Under the pieces are notes generated by a model. It was not told where the DNA came from. It did no database searches and worked only from the letters and a program-made list of their open reading frames with translations. A program made the position numbers and the translations under genes. A stretch of DNA of 64,000 nt from Casuarina equisetifolia (lineage: Eukaryota; Streptophyta; Magnoliopsida; Fagales; Casuarinaceae), in the NCBI GenBank assembly GCA_028551475.1, contig CM052355.1:29849580-29913579 (forward strand). Reading direction: 5' to 3'. How positions within the stretch are numbered: the first letter of the stretch is position 1; the number at the start of each line of letters is the position of its first letter. Shown in pieces: positions 10,120 through 22,260 of this stretch.

Positions 10120-13100
10120 CCTTCCCTTATTTCAAATAGAGAAAAACTGCAATTCTTAGCCCTAAGGAACAGCTGCATCTCTTTACCCGAAAAGGGTAAG
10201 AGGTTAGGCACAAGGTCCCTTGGTGACTAGTGCCAATCGAGCCAATAGCAGGCAAAAAGGCATGTCCTTTGTGTCCCCAACTGCACCATCTGTCTTTTTT
10301 TTTTTTTTTTGTTTTTCAGAGTCGCCATATTTCTCTTCCCCTTCCCTACATATGGACCAGATAGCGATGTTACCACAGCATTTCGGGTTGTCTAAAGCAA
10401 ATGGAAAGTTTTTTGTGTACGAGAGTAACATCCTTTCTTTTTTGTCTTACATGTGATCCATGCATTATGTTTAGAGAAAGCATCCAACAAATTCCTCTCT
10501 TGCTTTGGTTTCGCTGGTTGAATGTACTATTTTTTTACTAGTTTTTTGGAATCTTAATGCCATGATACGAATGTTTGATATTATCTCGTATCCATTTTGT
10601 TTGTTAAAAATGTTTCTCTTTTTTATTCTTTGTGTAAATCACAATCACAAAGAGATGCCATGCCAGGGAGAATTTGAGCTATACTAATTTTGTTGATTTT
10701 GTTGATTTCTTTTCTCTCTTCCTCGCGTATAGCTTTTGTTCTCTCTTTGGAGCTGTTGCGGTGTGCAATGTTACCCCTCTCAAATATGGGGCTACTAGTT
10801 TGTAGTCATACCATCTGGCCTTTCTCTTTTCTGGGTTACTGTAAAAAGTCTACTTTTCTCTTTTCCAAAGATACTGGAAAGACCGCTCTTCTCTTTTCCA
10901 TGCTACCATTGTCATCTTTTCTAAGTGTATTGTTAGTACATCCTCCCTTAATAAGCTTGACGTGAGACAAATAGGACCCTTTTTTTTCTTTGAGGAACAT
11001 GCCCAATTTGGGTACTTGGCTATAAAAGCCTATTTGTACCACAACCTCTATAAATCCAAAAAATATCTAATTCAATCTTGGCAAAAAGAGCCTTTTTGCT
11101 CATCACTTTCTCCATTTAGGCAACAACAATAAAGCAATTCTATTTGGCATAATTTGGCATAATTAATATGTTTGAGAATTCAAAAGACTTTATGGGATAA
11201 AGTAATTTTCAAATGCTAGACAACTCTTAGATTAGGACTCCTACTAATCATAATCTTTGGTTAAATATAAAAAAGATCATTTCAAACAAGGAAAAAACTG
11301 CAATTCTTAGCCCTAAGGAATAGCTACATCCCTTTACTCGAAAAGGGTAAGAGGTTAGGCACAAGGTCCTTCCATGACTAGTGCCAACCGAGCCAATAAT
11401 AGGTAAAAAAGCATGTCCTTTGCCTCCCCAGCCACACCATTTGACCTTTTTGGGTTTTTAAAGACACCATATTTCTTTTCCCCATCCTTGCATATGGACA
11501 AGATAGTGATGTTACCACAACATTTCCAATTGTCTTAAGCAAGTGAAAAGTTTCTGTGTGAAAAAGTAACATTCTTTTTTTTTTTTTTGTCTTACATGTG
11601 ATCCATGCATTACATTTAGTGAAAATGTCCAGCCAATTCCTCTCTTGCTTGGGTTCCGCTGGTTGAATAAACTATTTTTTTACCAGTTTTTTGGAATCTC
11701 AATGCCATGATACAAACGTTTGATATTATCTCATTTCCAATTTGATTGTTAAAAATGTTTCTTAATTTTTCTTTTTCATTCTTGGTGTAGATCACAATCA
11801 CAAAGAGATGTCATGCTAGGGAGAATCCAAGCTGCACTAATTTCACTAATTTTTTTGATTTCTTTTCTCTCTTCCTCACGTATAGCTTTTGTTCTCTCTT
11901 TAGGACCTTCATGGTACGCAATGTTGCCCCTATCAAATATGGGGCTATTAGTTTGTAGTCGTAAAATCTGGCTTTTCTCTTTTTTGAGGATACTATAGAA
12001 ATTCTATTTTTCCCCTTTCCAAGGATACTAAAAAGACCGCTTTTCTCTTTCCCATGCTACTATTGTCATCTTTTCTAATTGTATTGTTGGTACATCACCC
12101 CCCAATAAGCTTAACGTGAGACAAATAGGACTCTTTTGTTTCTTTGAGGAACATGTCCAATTTGTGTACTTGACTATAAAATCCTATTTGTACCATAACC
12201 TTTACATATTCGAGAATATCTCACTCAATCTTGGCAAAATGGGCTTTTTCGCTCCCACTTTTTCCATTTGGGCAAGAACAATAAAGAAATTCTATTTCAC
12301 GTAGTTTGGCATAATCAATATGTTTGAAAATACAATAGACTTTATGGGATAAAGTGATTTTCAAATGTTAGACAAGTCTTAGCTTAGGACTCTTGCTAAT
12401 CATAATCTTTGATTTAAGATTAAAAAATTATTTCAAATAGGGAAAAAACTGCAATTCTTAGCCCTAAGGAACAACTATACCCTTTTACCCAAAAAGGGTA
12501 AGAGGTTAGGCATAAGGTTCCTCTATGACTAGTGCCAACCAAGCCAAAAGCAAGCAAAAAATCATGTCCTTTGCATCCCCAGCCACACCATCTGACTTTT
12601 TTGTTTTTTTGGAGACGCTGTATTTCTCTTCCCTTCCTTGCATGTGGACCAGACAGTGATGTTAACATAACATATCCAGCTGTCTTAAGCCAGTGAAAAG
12701 TTTCTGTGTGCGAAAGTAACATCCTTTTTGTTTTGTTTTGTTTTTGTTTTTTTTTTGTCTTACATGTGATCCATGCATTACATTTAGTGAAACCGTCCAG
12801 TCAATTCCTCTCTTGCTTGGGTTTCGCTAGTTGAATGTACTACTTTTTTAATAGTTTGTTGGAATCTAAATACCATGATACAAATGTTTGATATTATCTC
12901 ATTTCCATTTTGTTTGTTAAAAATGTTTATTAATTTTTCTTTTGCGTTCTTTGCGTAGATAACAGTCACAAAGAGATGCTATGCTACAGAGAATCCGAGT
13001 TACACTAATTTCAGAGATTTCTTTTCTCTCTTCCTCACGTATAGCTTTTATTCTCTCTCTCGGACAAATATCGCTTTTCTCTTTTCCATGGTATTATACT

Positions 13101-16100
13101 CATTTTTTCTAAGTGTATTGTTGGTACATCCTCCCCTAATAAGCTTGATGTGAGACAAATAGGACCTTTCTTTTTCTTTAAGGAACATGCACAATTTGTG
13201 TAGTTGGCTATAAAAGCCTGTTTGTACCACAACCTCTACAAATCCAAGAATATCTAACTCAATCTTGGTAGAAGGGGCTTTTTGGTTCCCCACTTTCTCC
13301 ATCTGGGCAATAGTAATAAAGCAATTCTATTTGACATAGTTTGGCATAACTAATATGTTCGAGAACTTGATAAACTTTATGGGATAAAGAGATTTTCAAA
13401 TGTTAGACAAGTTTTAGCTTAGGACTCCCACTAATCATAATCTTTGTTAAAGATTAAAAAAAAAAAACTATTCCAAACAAGGAAAAAACTGCAATTATTA
13501 CGCCTAAGGAATAGCTGCACCTCTCTACCCAAAAATGGTAAGAGGTTAGGCTTAAGGTCCCTCCATGACTAGTGCCAACCATGTAGCAAGTAAAAACGGA
13601 TGTCCTTTGTATCCCCAGCCACACCATCTAACATTTTTGTTATTTTCAGAGACGCTATATTTCTTTTCCCCTACCTTGCATGTGGACTAGACAGTGATGT
13701 TATCATAGTATTTCTAGTTGTCTTAAGCAACTGAAATGTTTCTATTTGTAAAAGTAACATTCTTTTTGTTTGTTTTGCCTTACATGTGATTCATGCATTA
13801 CATTTGGAGAAAGCGTCCAACCAATTCCTCTCTTGCTTTGGTTCTGCTGGTTGGAATCTCAATGCCATGATACAAACATTTGATATTATCTCATTTCCAT
13901 ATTGTTTGTTAAAATGTTTATTACTTTTCTTTTTCATTCTCTTTTCCTATGATACTAGAAAGATCACTTTTCTCTTTTCCATGGTACTATTGTCATCTTT
14001 TCTAGGTGTACTGTTGGTACAACCTCCTCTAATAAGCTTCATGTGAGACAAATTAGCCCATTTTTTTCTTTGAAAAACATGCCTAATTTGTGTACTTGGC
14101 TATAAAACCTATTTGTACCATAGCCTCTACAAATCCGAGGATATCTTACTCAACCTCGGTAAAATGGGCTTTTTTGCTCCCCACTTTCTCCATTCGGGCA
14201 ACAACAATAAAGCAATCATGTTTGGCACAGTTTGGCATAATTAATATGTTCAAGAATTTGACAGACTTTATACAATAAATTGATTTTCAAATGTTAGACA
14301 AGGCTTAGCTTAAGACTCCCACTAATCAAAATCTTTGATTAAAGATAAAAAAAATTAGGGTGTAATCACCACATTTAACTGGTCAACTAGTTTAGCTAGC
14401 AAAACACATGAACCAACTTAATTCTTTTCACAAGATTAACAAATAATGTGACACCAATTTGTCAAAATGAAAAAGCCTTTACCATTTTCAATTCTCCAAT
14501 AAGTGAGCAAAATAGCCCAATGCTTCTGCATAGTGCATCGAAAGCTTGTGTTGAGCGAACAGTGCCCCTTTTTTTTATTGTGCTTATGTAAACACCTCCT
14601 TCCTTTCTCTTTTTTTCCATGTTTTTTTTTTCGTTTAGTGACTATTGCTGTTGTCTTCCTCTCTCTACTCTTTTGATTCAAGATGCCCGCATGATGCTTT
14701 TTCTCTCCCACATCCCTCTACTTAATTTGATATTATCTCATTTACATTTTTTTTGTTAAAAATATTACTTAATTTTTCTTATGTGTTCTTTTTATAGATC
14801 ACACTCACCAAGAGATCCCATGCTAGAGTGAATCCAAGGTACACTAATTTTACTAATTTTACTAATTTCACTAATTTTACTAATTTTGCTAATTTTGCTA
14901 ATTTTGCTAATTTCTTTTCTCTCTTCCTTATGTATAGCTTTTGTTCTCTTTCTGGGATTGCGGAAGTACACAATATAGAGAGCTAGAGAATGTTACCCCT
15001 CTCATATATGGGATTATTAGTTTATAATTGTACAATGTATCTTTTCTATTTTCCAAGGGTACTATAGAAAGTTTTCTTTTCTTTTTTCTAAGAATACTAG
15101 AAGATTGTTTTTCTCTCTTCCTAGGCACTATTGTCATCTTCTCTAAGTGTACTCGTTGGTACATCCTCCCCCAATAATCTAAACGTGAGAAAAATAGGAC
15201 CCATATTCTTTTCTTTGAGGAACATACCCAATTCATGTACTTGGCAATAAAAACTTGTTTTTACCACAACCTTTATAAATTTAAGAGTATCCAACTCAAT
15301 CTTGGCAAAGATAGGCTTTTCTACTCTCCACTTTCTCCGTTTGTGTAATAACAATAAAGCAATTCGGTTTGGCATAGTTTGGTATAATTAATGTGTTCGA
15401 GAATTTGATAGACTTTATTGCATAATGAAATTTTCAAGTATTAGTCAAGGCTTAGCTTAGGACTCCCACTAATCATAATCCTTGGTTAAAGATAAAAAAA
15501 AATTAGGGTGTGATCATCACATTTAACTAGTTAACTAGTTTAACTTACCCAACAAAACACATGAACCAACTCAAACCTTTTTACAAGATTAAAAAATAGT
15601 GTGAAACCAGTTTGTCAAAATGAAAAAGTCTTTCCCATTTTCAATTCTCCACTAACTCGGCAAAATAGCCCGACGCTTCTACGCGGTGCATTGAAAGCTT
15701 GTGTTGAACAAAACGGTGTCGCTTTTCTGTTTTTGCTTATATAAACGCCCCTTCCCTTCTCTTTCTTTCCATGCTTTTTTTTTTTTTTCTTTTTAGCAAC
15801 TATTGTTGCCGTCTTTCTCTCTCTCGCTCTCCACTCTTTTGATTTGAGATGCCTCGCATGATGCTTTTTCTTTCCCACGCCCTTTTACTTGATTTGATAT
15901 GAACATTTGATATTATCTCACTTAAATTTTGTTTGTTAAGAATGTTTCTTAATTTTTCTTATGTGTTCTTTGTGTAGATCACAATCACAAAGATATGTCA
16001 TGCTAGGGTGAATTTGAGCTATTCTAATTTTACTAGTTTCGCTAATTTCGCTAATTTCTTTTCTTTCTTCCTTGTGTATAGCTTTTGTTCTCTTTCTAGG

Positions 16101-17480
16101 ATTGTGGTGGTACGCAATATAAAGAGATAGAGAATGTTGCCCCTTTCAAATATAGGGCTACCTGTTCATAATTATACTATCTACCTTTTCTCATTTCCGG
16201 GGTATTGTAGAAAGTTTGCTTTTCTCTTTTCCAAGGATACTAGAAGATTACTTTTCCTTCTTCCAAGGTACTGTTGTCATCTTCTCTAAGTGTACACATT
16301 GGAACATCCTCCCCCAATAACCTCAACATGAGACAGATAGAAACCCTTCTTTTTTTTCCCTTTACTTGATTTGATATGAACATTTTGATATTATCTCATT
16401 TAAGTTTTGTTTGTTAAGAATGTTTCTTAATTTCTCTTATGCATTCTTTGTGTAGATTGCAGTCACCAAGAGATGCCATGCTAGGGTGAATCCAAGCTAC
16501 ACTAATTTTGCTGATTTCTTTTCTTTCTTGTGTATAGCTTTTGTTTACGTTCTGGGATTGTGGCAATACGTAATATAGATAGATAGAGAATGTTACCCCT
16601 TTCAAATATGGGGCTACCAGTTTATAATCATACTATCTACCTTTTCTCTTTTCCAGGGGTATTGTAGAAAGTTTGCTTTTCTCTTTTCCAAAGATACTAG
16701 AAAAACTACTTTTCTCTTTTCCAAGGTATTATTATCATCTTGTCTAAGTGTACACATTGGTACATCCTTCCCCAATAAGTTTAACATGAGACAAATAAAA
16801 TCCTTTTTTTTTTTTCTTTAAGGAACATGCCCAATTCAAGTACTTGGCTATAAAAGCTTGTTTGTACCACAGTCCCTGCAGATTCGTGAATATCCAACTC
16901 AATCTTGGCAAAGAAGGACTTTTCTACTCTCCATTTTCTCGATTTGAGTAATAGCAATAAAGCAATTATGTTTGGCATAGTTAGGTATAATTAATGTGTT
17001 CGAGAATTTAATAGAGTTTATGGCATAATATGATTTTCAAGTGTTAGTCAAGGCTTAGTTTAGGACTTCCACTAATCATAATCTTCGATTAAGATTAAAA
17101 AAAAAAAGGAATTGATCACGATATTTAACTAGTCAACTAATTTAACTTACCCGGAAAAACACATGAACCAACTCAAACCTTTTTACAAAAGTAACAAATG
17201 TTGCAAAACCAGTTAGTCAAAATAAAGAATTCTTTCCCATTTTGAATTCTCCAATAACCAAGCAAAATAGCCCAACACTTCAGGGCAATGCATTGAAAAC
17301 CTATGCAGAACAAAATAGTGCCCCTTTTTTTTTTTATTTTGCTTATATAAACGCCCCCTTCCATTCTCTTTCTTTTCGTGTTTCTTCTTTTTAGCGACTA
17401 TTGTTCCTTTCTCTTTCTTTTTCTCTCTCTACTCTTTTGATTTGATATGCTTCGCATGACATTTTTCTATCCCAAATCCC
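10120..17480. repeat. Tandem array of roughly 1.1-kb units (about 7 units, two types)
   Basis: The anchor CTGCAATTCTTAGCCCTAAG recurs near 10148, 11291, 12448 and 13489 (last one mutated). A second anchor, AATAAGCTTNACGTGAGAC, recurs near 10951, 12104, 13139, 14031, 15177, 16316 and 16774. Spacing is close to 1.03-1.16 kb with shorter steps near 13-14 kb and at 16.3-16.8 kb. The first four units carry the CTTAGCCC block; the later ones replace it with a block beginning TTAGGGTGT(A/G)ATCA near 14356 and 15505, with a relative near 17110. Units differ by perhaps 10-20 percent. The short frames seen in both strands of the units are not conserved well enough to call genes. No satellite or element family recognised. 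Confidence 0.85.
14842..14914 (+). repeat. 9-bp minisatellite in the array
   Basis: About eight copies of ACTAATTTT or GCTAATTTT in a row. Other units of the array have only one to three copies at the same place, so the run expanded locally in this unit. Confidence 0.85.
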
Positions 17481-17690
17481 TTTACTTCATGCTTGTCCCT
17501 AGATTCGCCAATCTGTCCCGATGCGCCAATCTGTCCATCTACCTACCAGGTTGGCCACTTGTCTGCCAGATTTTTCCATAAGAAGTCTACCAAATGACCT
17601 ATCACCGCTTGCTTCGGTGGAGTGGTAGGATGGCATTGAAAAGAAAAAGGAGCAACTACTAGTGCAACAGTAGTTTTCCGTTTACCTTAG
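17481..17690. other. Short junction between array and hydrophobic ORF
   Basis: Contains a CGCCAATCTGTCC motif in near-duplicate (17515-17540). No gene supported. Confidence 0.4.
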
Positions 17691-17697
17691 TAAGGAA

Positions 17698-18009
17698 ATG
17701 ATGGGTTTGATCTACCACGTTGTTAAGGAACTCTTGGCCATCTTGGTACTATGTGCCAAGGAAATCATTGAAGTTTTCAAATTGTTTATTTACCTTGGTA
17801 AGGAAACAAAGGGTTTGATCTGCCATGTTGTTAAGGAACTCTTGGCCATCTTGGTACTGTATGCTAAGAAAATTGTGACATTCATGGTAATATTGGCCAA
17901 GGAAATCATGAGAGTTTTCAAACTATTCGCCCATGCAATCATCGTTGTAGTGGCTGCTGTGGTCGTCATCCGTGCTTTCATGTTTTGGTCCATTGGTAAG
18001 CTGCCATGA
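17698..18009 (+). other. Hydrophobic repeat ORF, 103 residues
   Basis: The frame begins MMGLIYHVVKELLAILVL and, 36 residues later, repeats as GLICHVVKELLAILVLYAKK (108-bp tandem duplication at 17703 and 17811). A long hydrophobic segment follows (HAIIVVVAAVVVIRAFMFW), which could span a membrane. The DNA is homologous and in direct orientation to 3695-4250, where the repeat unit is 22 residues long and the frame is shorter. Nothing in the sequence ties it to a known family. It sits just inside the right inverted-repeat arm, as its relative sits just inside the left one. It may be a relic rather than an expressed gene. Confidence 0.4.
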
Positions 18010-19004
18010 GTTGCTGTTGAGAAAGACTGAGTTTTTGCTACTAAAGAAGGCAGGAGTTGTTGCCAAGAAGGAGCCATAAGGAGTTGCTACCAAGGATTGG
18101 GTTTTTGCTACTAAAAAATGCTGGAGTTACTATTAAGAAGGAGCTAGAGGGATTTGCTACCACGAAGGGGCGTGCCTAGGTGAAATTAGGTAGGAAAAGT
18201 AATTCGTAGTTAATTGGACTTGGTACTTTTGTGGTGGATTCCTAGTTAATGAGATATGTTTTGAGCTTTTAATTTTTTGTCTTTTATTTTCTATTCTCTC
18301 AATGGCCATCCAAGAAGCTTAATATGAGTATGAAAGGGAGATTCTTAGGAGAGGCATTGGTTATGGAAGGGCATGGAGAGGTAGAAGATGGAATGTGCAA
18401 GGGCATGGGCAATTTCTTTTTTTCTTTCTCACTATTGCTTTCACCTGGCTCTCTCTTTTTCGCTGTCTCACTACCATTGTCTCTCTGCCTCTCTCTCCCT
18501 GTTTGTCGCCCTTACACTATTAGTGTCTTTCCTCCTAATTATCATTCACGTGCTCAGTACCAACATTCGGTGTTTCGCAATTATTAAATCACTTTACGAG
18601 CAAATCAAGCTTGACGACTGGGCATGGGTGCATAAATCTTTTACTTTTTTCCTTTATAGACTGTTACTTGGCCTATTAAACTAGAACAAGTGTTTCACAA
18701 AATCTCTAAATGATATGCAGTAGATAAAGAATATTGCACGTGAAAATAAATTTGTTCCACCATGGAATCATAGGTGTCTTCAAATGGCAAATGGTATGGC
18801 AAGTGTTATGTTTGAACAAATTTAATTTCCAACGTTTTCTTGTCTCTTGGATGTTTTCTTTCTTTTCTCATTTTATTTTTTGTCACAAGGTATCAGAACA
18901 GTTTCTTTTTTCTCCTCATAGAATTTGACCAATGACTTCTGTAGCCTCAATTTCCATACTTTTAGTGGAAATACACGAGAACTTCCATGTCCTACATTGA
19001 ACCC

Positions 19005-19131
19005 AATACTCCTGCATATGGGGGTGTCTCCCTTGGCTTAATGGTAAAATTTAAGGAGCCTTTAACTTGTGAGTCTACCAAATGAGGGTTTGAAACATCC
19101 TCCCTCTCCTCGTGTGTGCATAAAAAAAAAT
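19005..19131 (+). mobile_element. tRNA-derived SINE, right-arm copy
   Basis: A-box-like TTGGCTTAATGGT at 19033-19045, B-box-like GGGTTTGAAAC at 19085-19095, CT-rich block, then GTGTGTGCATAAAAAAAAA. The mirror copy is at 2696-2850. Confidence 0.65.
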
Positions 19132-20640
19132 TAAGAAATCAAATGTCAAAAAACAAAATACACTCGCATATGGGGTTCTCTTTTGATTGAAAACTGTTTA
19201 TTGACAGTTATGGTTTACATGAATTGGTTAAACTTTAGAGATAATAACCTATTTTTGTTATCTTCTATGGTGATATAGTATGTTTTATTCTTTTTTGCTC
19301 AAATTTCCATCTTTTAAGAGCCTTTGGGTGCTTTTAGACTTTCACACTGTTTATTTGCATGAAGATGAAAAAATTTTCTACAAATATTGAGTATATAATG
19401 GATGTCATGCCCTAAATGATGCGAAGGCTATTGATGGGACAAGAGCATATGGAAGTGATACAGTGGTGGATAAACTCTCAATGGAGTTGTGGAGGAACTC
19501 TAAACTTCAAACTAAGAAGCCCTATTCCGACCTTCAACATCTCTCTCTCCCCTAGTTGTTTTATTCCCCTTTTACTTTTCTAGCCCGATAAATAGTCTAC
19601 AATTCTATACCCCTCTCCCTTTTGATGCCCTTCAAATCGGTGCCAAGTACCTATGTATTCACACGTACGTGCACTTACCTATACTAAGTGAGCTGACCTA
19701 TACAACTATAATCCATGTACACATTCCTGCAAGGAGGTGAAAAGGAAGGAAAAGAAGAATGAAAACAGAGAACTTGGAAAAACTTTGTTATGTATTCACT
19801 GTTATGGACCTATTATACATAGTCTGATTTATAATACATAAGCTTTGTACAACTTAGGAAAGAATATTACAAAAAATAGACATAAATAAGTTCCTATTTT
19901 ACACAATGTTATAATTCTCAACGAGATTGACACAATAAATGATAATGCCTATGGGAAAGAAATAACCACATCATACGACGTATCTGAAACAGTTCCATCA
20001 GCAAGAAAATCAGCCGTCAGCGGCAGCTTCCCTTAGAGCCACCATTGCAAACCAGCTCTTTGACTTCTCACCAACTGCTTACTTTTTGTTCTTCGCATGA
20101 TTTTAGCACTCTTTACACAAGTCAGCATTTGTGTCTAAAACGCAGAAAATGTAGCTGAAACTAGAATTTATTTTGTATCTCACCATTTCATAAATGTCAA
20201 TTATAAGCACATGCTTTCTTTTGCTTGGTTTTGAGATTTTGAATTTGAAATATTCGTTTACTTCGATTTGGGCAGTTTTTTGTAATCAATCGTTATTTTA
20301 AGAGGTTGTATTATGGAATAAATAGGGTATTAGCCAACCGAAATAGATTACATTCTTTGATTGTGGAGGCTGATTTATATAAAAATTAAAAAAATAGAAA
20401 TCTTAATATTTAGATACTTATGTTATTTATTAGATCTTTCCATCAATTCAAGCCATCTATGAACTCCAAATTTTCCTTTTTTTCATCTCTCTGGATAGAG
20501 TTCGTCATATAGTAATATGTCCTTTGAGAGGCGAGATAGAAATCGAGAATTGTACTGAAAAAGTTACTTCTTTCCATAATCATAAAGTGCAAAATAACAT
20601 TACATTTTATAGGCCTAATCTAGGGTTATAACCAAACAAG
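19132..20640. other. AT-rich non-coding stretch of the right arm
   Basis: Mirror of 1216-2695; no supported gene. Confidence 0.5.
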
Positions 20641-21060
20641 GAAGGCAAAGGCTGTCGTGATTCCCATTTCAGGACGCAGGAACTGCTCGTTTCTGTAAGG
20701 CAGGAAGTGCTTGATCGTGGGGAAGAAATTTCTCATACGACATCGTAGAGGATTTTCCTTTGATGACTGACGAAGATTTTTCCTGTTGTGTTGAGGGGAG
20801 ATTCGACGGTTTAAGAAGGGAAAAATCTTCCCCTATACGTCTTAGTCTTAGAGAAGACCTTGCGATTTCCGTTTTGGGCGTCTTGATAGGGAAAGGAATA
20901 TGTCTACTGGAGAGAGAATTTGGCGCGGAAGAGGAAGGAGATGCATTTACCTTAAACTGGTAGCGCGGAAGAAGACGACGCCACGATGTCATGGGGCCGC
21001 TGACATGGCATTTTCGTGAATTGCTGATGTGGAGAAGTGGACGTGACAATTGAAGAACTT
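20640..21060 (-). pseudogene. IscA-like gene leader/first exon, right-arm copy
   Basis: Mirror copy of 775-1215 with a few substitutions. It faces away from the KARI pseudogene at 22261, so the ancestral divergent order is kept, with a LINE inserted in the shared spacer at 21211-22210. The body exon with the IscA domain is missing, as in the left arm. Telo-box motif is not preserved in this spacer. Confidence 0.6.
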
Positions 21061-21210
21061 TAACCGTTTAATAGTTGTTAAGTATATGGACTGTGACTAC
21101 TATAAAAAAAATTATTTTGGTTAATAAATTCCTTTCCTAGCACAAAACACTCATTATATGGTACCCTGCAGTAAATGCTGACAACCTTGGACTTACAATT
21201 ACGTCTTTGC

Positions 21211-22210
21211 CTTTTTTTTTTTTTTGGTTTTAAGGTAAGTTGCATTAATAAATGTAATGTACAAAAGTATAGGGGCATAGCCCAGTATTACAACAAATTC
21301 CCAAAAAACTAAGAGTAAGAGAATATAGAGGTTGGAAGCCTCCAAATCTCACTCAGAAAAACATTTTCTTGTAAGGGTTTAATATTTTGAAGCAAAGAAG
21401 CTCTCCCTCGTACAATTTTTCTTATTCTAGCCAACAATATTGGAATATCAACTAGTTTACTCTGAAATCTTCTTCTATTTCGTTCTGCCCATAAGCAATA
21501 AATACACGCTAAAAATAATATTTTAAGAAGCTTGGCAGCCAAATCTTTACCTTTAGTTGCTTTGATCATCTATTGTAATTCTTCATTCCATCCTCCAATG
21601 TGGCGTCAAATTCCATTTTGAGCAAGGATACTCTTTCAAATCAACATTGTGTTTGGACATTTAAAGAAAAGATGACTCATGTTTTCTACTTGAGACTGAC
21701 AAAAGTTACAATATATATTAATTGTAGGGAGCCAGTGTACCATTCTCTTTGCCGTAGAAAGTCAGTCATGACAAACTAGTCATCCAATAAAGTTATGCTT
21801 GCAAATGCCACCAGTCCAAATTAGATTATACCAATCCACTTTCCCATTTACTGGTTGAAGGTCCTGATAAATATCTTTGCAGCAATAGGCAGGACTAGAG
21901 AGTATTGAGGTAAGCATGGGTCTTAATTTGAGTAGGCCTCTCCAACTCCATACCATAGAACCTTTTATATCAAGCTGCATAACTGAAGTTCTTTTACATT
22001 TTATACTGTGTATCTACTTATTCCATAATGAAACATCTAGAAGATTTATAAGAGTCCAAAGCATATGTCCTAAAAGGACTTTATTCCAAAGATTTAGATT
22101 CGGTAACCCCAATCCCCCTTCCTTCTTTGGTGAGCAAACTATTGGCCAAGCTACTTTGTGGGAACGTTGTGTATTTGTACTTCCTGCCCATAAGAAGTTC
22201 CTAATTAAAC
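21211..22210 (-). mobile_element. LINE (L1-type) 3' fragment
   Basis: A T-run at about 21209-21225 marks the A tail on the minus strand. Frames at 21309-21569 and 21780-21980 on the minus strand encode the ORF2 tail (WSWRGLLKLRPMLTS, WYNLIWTGGICKHNFIG, RGRASLLQNIK) and match the better preserved LINE at 23251-24650. The 5' side ends near CCTAATTAAACCC, next to the KARI leader, so the element is 5' truncated at roughly 1 kb. At least two frame breaks are present between these segments. No target duplication was recognised. Confidence 0.8.
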
Positions 22211-22260
22211 CCTAAGTTTGGCTAGAAACACTTCGACGAGGAACCAAGGCACCAATCCAA

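Larger units (their letters stand above)
18150..21789. repeat. Large inverted repeat, right arm
   Basis: Reverse complement of 1-3677 with about 98 percent or better match in the stretches that I compared. The inner boundary is at 18150, inside DNA related to 3956-4250. At the outer side the LINE simply continues beyond 21789, while the left arm runs off the window, so the true arm may be longer. Confidence 0.92.

Noticed and set aside
10204-17364. Many 60-100-codon frames inside the 1.1-kb tandem array
   Set aside because: They are short, differ between units and fall on both strands; treated as part of the array.
18880-18905. Possible copia primer site GGTATCAGAACAG in the right arm
   Set aside because: No LTR with matching ends or internal region could be defined around it; similarity to TGGTATCAGAGC may be chance.
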